Below, piece after piece: positions 58,001 through 64,000 of a DNA stretch of 64,000 nt. Positions within the stretch are counted from its first letter, which is position 1, and every line of letters begins with the position of its first letter. A program made the position numbers and the translations under genes. The DNA is from Coniferiporia sulphurascens (lineage: Eukaryota > Basidiomycota > Agaricomycetes > Hymenochaetales > Hymenochaetaceae). The stretch is from positions 62,001-126,000 of the forward strand of contig NBBA01000012.1 in NCBI GenBank assembly GCA_002794785.1, given 5' to 3'. The notes beneath the pieces are model-generated. The model searched no databases, was not told the origin of the DNA, and was given only the letters and a program-made list of their open reading frames with translations.

Positions 58001-58974
58001 GAAGAAGATGGGGGGTGAGAGGAATCAGTGGCAAGGACCAACGCAGCGTGAATAGCGGCAACCTTGACGTCCAGGAGTTGGGGCGTGGCGCCTGAGAGGG
58101 CGAAGGCGGCAGAGAGGGGCGCATCGAGAGCTTCCAACCATTCAGTAGAGAGTGAATCATCGTACCGTGGGCGGAGGAAGGGGTCGTTGAACGGCTCAGA
58201 AGAAGTGGGGATAGACCATGTGATGACCGCATGGTCGGATCCAGATGGAGTGTCCCAGGATCGTGTCCAGGAATCGCCCAAAGCGAGGTCCTCCAAAGAA
58301 GGAGAAGCCCATGCTAGGTCGATGACTGATTCGGTGAATTGGGTGGATGGGCGTCGCCGGGTATCGAAGCCCGGCTGGTTCAGGAGGTGCATGGCGTTTG
58401 CGGCGGCCCAGTGTTCGAGGGGGCGAGCTTTTTGCGCGTCACTTGTCGAATGGGTGCCGTGGTCCCAGTGAATAGAGTGGAGGTTGAAATCTCCAGCAAC
58501 TAACCAATGTGCACGTAGGGGAAGCTCGAGCAGAGCAAGAGAGGAGATGGTGTCCTTTTTATTCGCATCATGATTGTAAACATTTGTGACAAAAAGAGGC
58601 CCAAGGCCAGTGTCAAAAATTAGCGTGAGTATGTCACGGGATGGGGAGCGCGAAGCATCTAGCACCACCCGAGACAGAGGGATAGACTGGCGAACCAGTG
58701 TGACCACACGCGGACGTGTTAGTTCGGTGGACCCCGCGGAGGGGGGCACAAAGACGTGGTAGTTGGGCATGGCGGGGAAGCCGAAGACGGGCGTACCTGC
58801 TGCATCCAACATAGAGGGGGAGGTACCGATAGGATACCAAGGGGGTTCCTGAAGTAAAATAACCGCAGGCGGAGAGGGAGCACCGGGGGCAGACGAGAAG
58901 GAGTGGACGAGTGCTTCGACGTGCACTCGGGACGTTGCAACATTGTGTTGCATAAACGTCCAGGGACTACTCAT
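55054..58974 (-). pseudogene. LINE ORF2: endonuclease, reverse transcriptase, RNase H (one premature stop)
   Basis: ATG 58974 overlaps the ORF1 stop. Residues about 1-230 are APE endonuclease: WTFMQHNVATSRVHVEALVH, LLQEPPW (Glu), VAGDFNLHSIHWDH (DxN) and SGSDHAVITW (SDH). The RT follows, with YRPITLEETMGKLLEKIIAN, SQYGTRQKSGVLDATSDLVN, ALAVDVAGFFPSVQH, MGVPQGSPISPILSALFA and the active site AYVDDHLLTT. A TGA at 56179-56181 interrupts GCERVP-YTRPPW, and the same frame then continues without a break. The RNase H has LLIYTDGSRKG, HATDCELAALADA, IYTDCEVALTL and WVPGHSDVEGNEFAD, so all four acidic residues are visible. A Cys/His motif CPFCHVPETRAHLLLSC follows, and the end is SNSGFATGN-stop at 55054. 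Without the stop it would be 1306 residues. Confidence 0.93.
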
Positions 58975-61249
58975 CAGCCGGGGGTGGGGCGAAAGAGGAA
59001 CGGGCACGGCCACGCTGTTTGGGGCAGCTGGAAGAGTCGGCGCGGTGTTCACCGGAACAGTTCGAGCATTTGGGGGGATGGGTGCAGGGAGAGGAGGCTG
59101 GGAGCGCATCTCGGACGCACCCCGGGCAGCGCATGCGGTGGTCATCAGTACGATGACGGCCAGCACATATCAAGCACGACCAGGGACGGTTCCTGCAGTT
59201 TTGAACTAGGTGGCCTAGTGCAGCGCATTTAATGCACTGCATGAGGCGAGGGAGATCACGGCGGGCCACCAGTTTGAGCCGGCGGCCGAACATGTAGACA
59301 ACGTGGTTCCTCGGGGTAGAGAGGATGTTCGCAGAGCGGGAGCCCGTAGGGTCTTCGAAGGAGAAGGCGATGGGGGCAGACATGACATCCTCGCTCAAAA
59401 GCTCGTAAGCCCGGGTCCAGTCAGGCTCTAGAGTCATGGGCAGTGAGAGGAGGTGAGGGTTGGCGGCGCGGAACTCCGCTTGGAGATCCGCCGCCGTGAA
59501 GGCAGGGAGGCCCGCCGCAGGGCGCGTGGGGACTTCGGCAATTTGTAGGCAGGCCCAAGATATGAGTTGGGAGACTGTGGCAGGGTAGACGCTTTGGACG
59601 GCTGCCATCACAACTTCCTTCACGCTATTCATAGTGGGAACGTGAGTGTTGTGAGCGAACGTAACGAAGCAGTTGCCTCGATCGTTCCAATGGGCAGCAC
59701 GTACGACCAGTTTGGCCGCAGTGGGAAAGCGTGAGAGGGCAGTCCTGACATTGATAGTCGTCTGGGAGTCAGTGGGGCGCGCTTCAGCAGGGGGCGGGGC
59801 TCCATGGAAGCGGATGGCGAGGGTCGGGTCCGTAATGGTACGGATAACCGGGAGGACTGCACGCTTCGGCTCTTGTTTCACAGTGCTAGCAGTAGTGGGG
59901 GCCCCCGTCGACACTGGCGCTGCATTAGCAGGGGCAGTGGCGGGGGTAGCCCCACCCGTGGCAAGACCTGGAGTGACAGGTGTCGGCAAGGTGGACCCAG
60001 CGGTGATGTTAGAAGGGCCCGAAGGTCCTTGTGATGGAGGAGGGGCAGTACTTGGGTTGGCTTTACCCTTCCCTTTCCTGTCTCCGGAGGGGGCGGACCC
60101 GGCCCCCGAGGAATGTGGGGGAGGTCGTTCGAGGGCGTCCATCCGCTGCATCATGAAAGCCATTTGGCGCGTAAGGTCAGACATGACCTGCACCATCTGC
60201 TGTGGCAGGGAGGGAAGAGAGGGGGGGCCTACCACAGTCTGGGAGGACTGGGGGGGGGCGGGAAGGGGGGCAGGGCCAGAGGCTATGCCGAAACGGGGGC
60301 CTGCCGCCGCCCGGAAGGCCTGCGACGTGGCGGATTGTGCGAGCGGATCCTCCTGGACCAAAGCACTGTTGAGAGAATTAACCGCGAAGGCAATCTCTCC
60401 AAGGAGGGAGGCAGTAGAGGCGGCCGACATAGAGGTCGTCTTCCCTAGTGCGAGGAGTTCATGGGAGGCTCGCATAGCAGTCGTGGCGGCCAACCGGAGG
60501 TGGGGAACCTGCAATGTCACCGCCCTGGGGGACAGTGGCACTGGGGCGCTGGTGGATTTGCGCTTTTTCCGCGCAGAGGCCGTAGAGGTCTGGTCATCAA
60601 GGGCCCCGGCCTCCAACATTTCTGAGTCGGAGTCCATCGACGATATGGCAGCAGACATCGGGCGGGACGGCCCACGAGGGGTTTCGTCTACACGGGGGGC
60701 CCTACCCCCACCCCCGGGGGGGGTGGTAGGGAGGGCAGGCTCATCGAGAGAGGAGTCCGCGCCTGTGGGGATGTAACTCGCCCACATGGAGGCAGAGGTG
60801 GATTGGGGGGCCTGCGGGGCAGGGGCCAAAAGAGAGGAGAGGCTGGCTTGACCCCCAGAAAAGAGGGTTTCGCCTGAAATAGCCCCTGAGAGGGGAAGGC
60901 CCGGGTTAGCCGGGCTGGGGACTTGGGCCATGGCCTGGTCAGTTCCTCGGTCACTCGCGACGGAGACGGCGCGGGACGGTGGGTGAAAGGGCTGGCGAGA
61001 TGTGATCTCCGCCGCCAGTGGGGAAACTGTGGGGAGAACTTTAGGGGGCACCGGAGGCGCGCGGGCGGCGCTCGAGATCGACCCCGAAAACGAGGAGGAG
61101 CGAGCAGCGACCGTTCCCGGAGGAGGCATTACGTCGGTCCCTCGACCACGAAGAGAACGCATACCACCTCGTGTAGAAACAGAGGGGGCGTGGAAGGTCT
61201 CATCGATGGGACGGGGGGGTTGTTGTTCTTGTTGCTGTTGATCAGACAT
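58967..61249 (-). CDS. LINE ORF1: Gag-like nucleic-acid-binding protein with three zinc knuckles
   Basis: The frame is intact for 760 residues from ATG 61249 (MSDQQQQEQQPPRPIDETFH). An in-frame ATG at 61315 would add 22 residues, but its first bases lie in the duplicated target site, so 61249 is the likelier native start. The N-terminal half is Pro/Ser/Ala-rich and disordered. A folded part follows (TDSQTTINVRTALSRFPTAA, VRAAHWNDRGNCFVTFAHNT), and then the knuckles CIKCAALGHLVQNC, CLICAGRHRTDDHRMRC and CSNCSGEHRADSSSC. It ends PPPADE-stop at 58967. LINE ORF1 proteins coat the element RNA. Confidence 0.9.
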   Translation of the reverse strand: MSDQQQQEQQPPRPIDETFHAPSVSTRGGMRSLRGRGTDVMPPPGTVAARSSSFSGSISSAARAPPVPPKVLPTVSPLAAEITSRQPFHPPSRAVSVASDRGTDQAMAQVPSPANPGLPLSGAISGETLFSGGQASLSSLLAPAPQAPQSTSASMWASYIPTGADSSLDEPALPTTPPGGGGRAPRVDETPRGPSRPMSAAISSMDSDSEMLEAGALDDQTSTASARKKRKSTSAPVPLSPRAVTLQVPHLRLAATTAMRASHELLALGKTTSMSAASTASLLGEIAFAVNSLNSALVQEDPLAQSATSQAFRAAAGPRFGIASGPAPLPAPPQSSQTVVGPPSLPSLPQQMVQVMSDLTRQMAFMMQRMDALERPPPHSSGAGSAPSGDRKGKGKANPSTAPPPSQGPSGPSNITAGSTLPTPVTPGLATGGATPATAPANAAPVSTGAPTTASTVKQEPKRAVLPVIRTITDPTLAIRFHGAPPPAEARPTDSQTTINVRTALSRFPTAAKLVVRAAHWNDRGNCFVTFAHNTHVPTMNSVKEVVMAAVQSVYPATVSQLISWACLQIAEVPTRPAAGLPAFTAADLQAEFRAANPHLLSLPMTLEPDWTRAYELLSEDVMSAPIAFSFEDPTGSRSANILSTPRNHVVYMFGRRLKLVARRDLPRLMQCIKCAALGHLVQNCRNRPWSCLICAGRHRTDDHRMRCPGCVRDALPASSPCTHPPKCSNCSGEHRADSSSCPKQRGRARSSFAPPPADE

Positions 61250-61309
61250 AGAGGGCAGAGTGCTCGAAAGACTACCTAGATGGTGGTGGTTAGAGGACAA
61301 GGAGGATGT

Positions 61310-61322
61310 CGCCATAGCTAAC
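61310..61322. repeat. Right copy of LINE target-site duplication
   Basis: CGCCATAGCTAAC is identical to 54841-54853. It marks the 5' end of the minus-strand LINE. Confidence 0.93.
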
Positions 61323-63303
61323 TAGGCTGCAGTAGTGGCGACTACACAGAATACGGTTTAGGGTATTAACATCCAAATATAGAACTTTGTAAGCAATTAA
61401 GGTGCTTTGTGACTTACTTTGTTACCATATTGTTTGGGAATGTTATTGGCTGATCTTAAACATTGGTTTATAACCCTAAAATAGCCTTACTATAGCCTTA
61501 CTTAGAGCTTAAAACCTCGAAACTAAGTAAATTATATTATGTAAAGTGCCAGGAAGCATGTAGTACTGCCACCATCCGGCTTGGCCAAACATGAGTGTGT
61601 TCATAAATATGCAAGATATAAAAGCTAGGATGTGAACAACAATAAATAAGGCTTATTTTACATTCTCTTAGACAGTTTTGCCATGTCTTTGGAAGCCAAC
61701 CAGAAGTTGGCGACACTGAAGTTCAGCCTAAGACAGAAAGGACAAAGGTGTCTTTGTTGCTGTTAGATAGACTACATACATTCCATGCTAATACTACTCA
61801 CCTTTGTTGCTGTCAGATAGACTGAGGCAACAAAGGTATGGAAAGCAGACAGGAATAGCAGGAACATTATGTAATGATGGTTCTGTACAGTCTGCACCAA
61901 TTCCGATCCTTCCCATGCCAAGCTGACAAGTCTGACTGGTCATGTGCCAAGTACGACATGTGTGTTGGTACCACCTGTCGGGTTGGAGCAGCTTCCTGCA
62001 CATCGGCTGATAGACGCCACTTGTTGGGATGTGGCAGTGTCAAGCAGTGTTCCTGCGCATCGGCTCTGCCAAGCGGGGTGGAGCGGCCATGTCGGATTTG
62101 CATTGGGTGATTGTGGTGAGCCCCTAGGCTTACAGGACAACAAGGAAATCCAAAATGCAACAGTCAGCAATCACTAGTAAGATCAGAACCAGCAAATGAG
62201 AGAATGCAAAGGGGTTGCCATGACACAAAGAATATTACATATGACAAGGAAGCCAAACATCAGCAGGAAAAAGAACTTTAAAATAGAACTTTAATGGCAT
62301 GTTCCAATGTCAAAAATTACTTTGTAAGGAAGGTTAAGATGAACATAGTAAAAAAGGGTTGCAATTTAGTTTATGGTTTATTAGTTATCATATTTCAATT
62401 CCTGAATTTTGTACCCATAGGACACTCTACCTATTGGTATTGGGAATAATATTATATTGCATGTCAAATTTTCTGGTGAACTTTTTGGAAACCCAGAATT
62501 GGGAAATTCTGAGCAACAAATCTTGTAGAGAAGCCATATGGCCATTTAATGCTCTATGTTTCATTGAGAAATAAGTGTATTGACAAACTAGATACTGTTA
62601 CAAAATTTGGCCTTCCCTGCAAATCCTGAGGCATGGGTTCATGATGCTCCCAACTATACTATTGTGTGACCCCTCTTACAAAAATTTTGTATTTTGCCTC
62701 TACAGCACTCACATTTTCATGTATTTTCCTCTTTCTTGACATTCATAATGTACTTGCAACTAGCTATCTCCAGAAACTTTCCAGATTGTTTTTGATAAGC
62801 AGAATCTCCCAAAATGATGGTGCCCCCCTCTTACAAAAATTTGGTCACACTCTGCCATGGAGACTGTTGAAACTCCAAGTGATACTATTACATGACCCCT
62901 ATTACAAAGGGATCCCTACTCACAAAATTGCTATCCCAGGTTTCCACACAACTAAATTACTGCTGAAAATTTTCATATGAGTGCTAGGTAAACTATTGAA
63001 AATGGGTATGATGGCATCACAGCAAAATATTGCATTGTCGTGAAGCCACAGTTAAAATACTTGTTTTGCAATCATGAAGAGCCTTTGGAAGGCTACTGGC
63101 TTGCACAACAAGTAATTTTATTGGTGATTTTTTTTTGCAGAATCATACACATTACATGCTAGGGTGTACCATTCCACTACTCCAGGTGGAATAAAACATT
63201 GTGGTGTACAGGGAGAGTGCATAATAATTAAAAAGTGACAAACAGTGACAGAATGCATCTGGCATTGCACCATTTTTCGATCTCAGATAACAAACTCTTT
63301 GTA
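61323..63303. other. AT-rich, repeat-derived sequence without a supported gene
   Basis: About 61418-61680 has features of an LTR (start tgttaccatatt, tataaaagctagg, caataaataagg), but no second end or target duplication was found, so it is not called. The word ctttgttgctg(t)agatagact occurs at about 61750 and 61803, with an inverted caacaaaggt nearby. Three copies of a gacccctcttacaaaaatt-like word lie at about 62667, 62823 and 62894. Open frames here are short and unlike known proteins. Confidence 0.4.
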
Positions 63304-63489
63304 CAGTTGAACCTCCCATATCGGGCATCTCCCCTAATGGATATCCTCCCATAATGGATAGGTTGGGGTTCCCACAGAGTCGGTAGTCGGGAAATCCCTG
63401 TCATAATGGATGTATTTTATAATGCATAACAGATAGCCAAATGAAGAAAATTTATTAGAAATATCCATTATAGGAGGTCAACTCAGCTG
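63304..63489. mobile_element. MITE-like element, pogo/Tc1-type ends
   Basis: The 186-bp element begins CAGTTGAACCTCCCATAT and ends ATAGGAGGTCAACTCAGCTG, imperfect inverted ends beginning with CAG and ending with CTG. It is flanked by TA (63302-63303) and TA (63490-63491), the duplication typical of Tc1/mariner-pogo transposases. The inside repeats ataatggata words. It has no coding capacity. Confidence 0.68.
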
Positions 63490-63844
63490 TAAAATTACAA
63501 GTTTGTGTTACTCTTTGTGTCCTTCCATCAAGTTCATAATGGTTGGGATCTGTTGGATTCTCCAAAAGCCTGGCTCAGACCTTTTCCATCCTTCTGGAGA
63601 AATATCCCTGCTCTCCAACTCCTAATTTAGAGTTGCAATTAAAAAATACCTGTGCCGGGGCGGCCTGCCGAGCAATTGCAGAACTCAAGCGGCTCTGCCA
63701 GCACCACTCTGAGCCTGGGTTTCAGCAGGTTTGTATGCAACTTCACTTACTCAGGATGAAGTTTCAAATAAAGTGTAAACTACCTGTTTTTACTCCAGCA
63801 CAATTTCGAAAAATTCACTGTACATTATTACATAATAAACCCAG

Positions 63845-63907
63845 AACTCTTATAGTGGAATAACCTCTCTTAATGGATATTTTGGGGTTCCACTGACCTC
63901 CACCCAC
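63845..63907. mobile_element. Fragment of a second related MITE
   Basis: The block taacctctcttaatggatat followed by tttggggttcc resembles 63312-63373 of the complete copy. It is cut on the right by the LTR starting at 63908. The stretch 63492-63844 between the two holds only a 106-codon frame (63543-63863) with no family resemblance. Confidence 0.5.
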
Positions 63908-64000
63908 TGTTACAATTTTCCTTTACTTTCCCCTTATTGCGCTGACTCACTTCCTCTTTGTCATCATCAGTCAGTGCAACTCCCCCATTTCTCTCCCTTA
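63908..64000. mobile_element. Start of another LTR of the same family, cut by the window edge
   Basis: TGTTACAATTTTCCTTTACT and the following gcgctgactcacttcctctt match the first 93 bp of the LTRs at 4891, 11727 and 11909. Whether this is a solo LTR or the left end of a full retrotransposon cannot be seen. Confidence 0.85.

Larger units (their letters stand above)
54854..61309 (-). mobile_element. Tad-like non-LTR retrotransposon (LINE), nearly complete
   Basis: The 6456-bp element lies on the minus strand, bounded by a perfect 13-bp target duplication. It ends in poly(A) (T17 at 54854-54870 on the plus strand) and carries ORF1 with CCHC knuckles and ORF2 with APE-type endonuclease, reverse transcriptase and RNase H. 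That domain set fits the Tad clade of fungal LINEs (clade placement by domain content only). The single clear defect is one TGA in ORF2. Confidence 0.93.

Noticed and set aside
56930..58471. Several 90-135 codon plus-strand frames
   Set aside because: All lie antisense to conserved RT and endonuclease motifs of LINE ORF2.
59673..60776. 367-codon plus-strand frame
   Set aside because: Antisense to LINE ORF1, whose minus-strand frame has zinc knuckles. The plus-strand frame has no known motif.
61418..61680. LTR-like segment with TATA and AATAAA-like words
   Set aside because: No second LTR, no target duplication and no clear end sequence could be found, so it is only mentioned.

Overview
This window is nuclear DNA from a filamentous basidiomycete, most likely an Agaricomycete. 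The evidence is very short spliceosomal introns (about 45 to 80 nt) that interrupt nearly every conserved gene, a KDZ-type transposase with an Agaricomycete-style cysteine-cluster domain, an SCC2/NIPBL cohesin loader, an Msb2-like signalling mucin, and mixed repeats of LTR, DIRS-like and LINE type. Species cannot be named from the sequence. Exon borders below were read by eye from GT/GC...AG signals and reading frames. They are models, not transcript data.

Layout. Positions 1-16.3 kb are an accessory, decayed region. It holds a minus-strand gene of unknown function running off the left edge, an SPT5-like (NGN/KOW) pseudogene split by a solo LTR, a coiled-coil/acidic gene, and a KDZ transposase locus. 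One 78-nt intron of the KDZ locus has swallowed two nested solo LTRs. Positions 17.0-49.4 kb form a compact block of conserved genes: PRP24/SART3, ETF-beta, mitochondrial processing peptidase beta, ribosomal protein uL23, an Msb2-like mucin, a Dpb3/POLE4-like histone-fold protein, an uncharacterised Ser-rich protein, SCC2, 2-oxoglutarate dehydrogenase E1, a family III (SUGCT-like) CoA-transferase, and an ornithine cyclodeaminase/mu-crystallin homologue. Positions 49.5-64 kb are transposon-rich again: a DIRS-like tyrosine-recombinase retroelement, a nearly complete Tad-like LINE with an exact 13-bp target duplication, a small pogo-like MITE, and the first 93 bp of another LTR of the family seen on the left.

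How the genes relate. Several block genes are mitochondrial (ETF-beta, MPP-beta, OGDH E1, SUGCT-like). OGDH E1 and the CoA-transferase share a 179-bp divergent promoter and are linked through succinyl-CoA and glutaryl-CoA chemistry. The convergent ketimine-reductase-type gene next door may extend this to lysine/pipecolate metabolism (inference). In the decayed genes and elements the in-frame stops I could place are all TGA. At least two stand where the family has arginine, which suggests C-to-T mutation at CGA codons in repeats (RIP-like or 5-methylcytosine decay).
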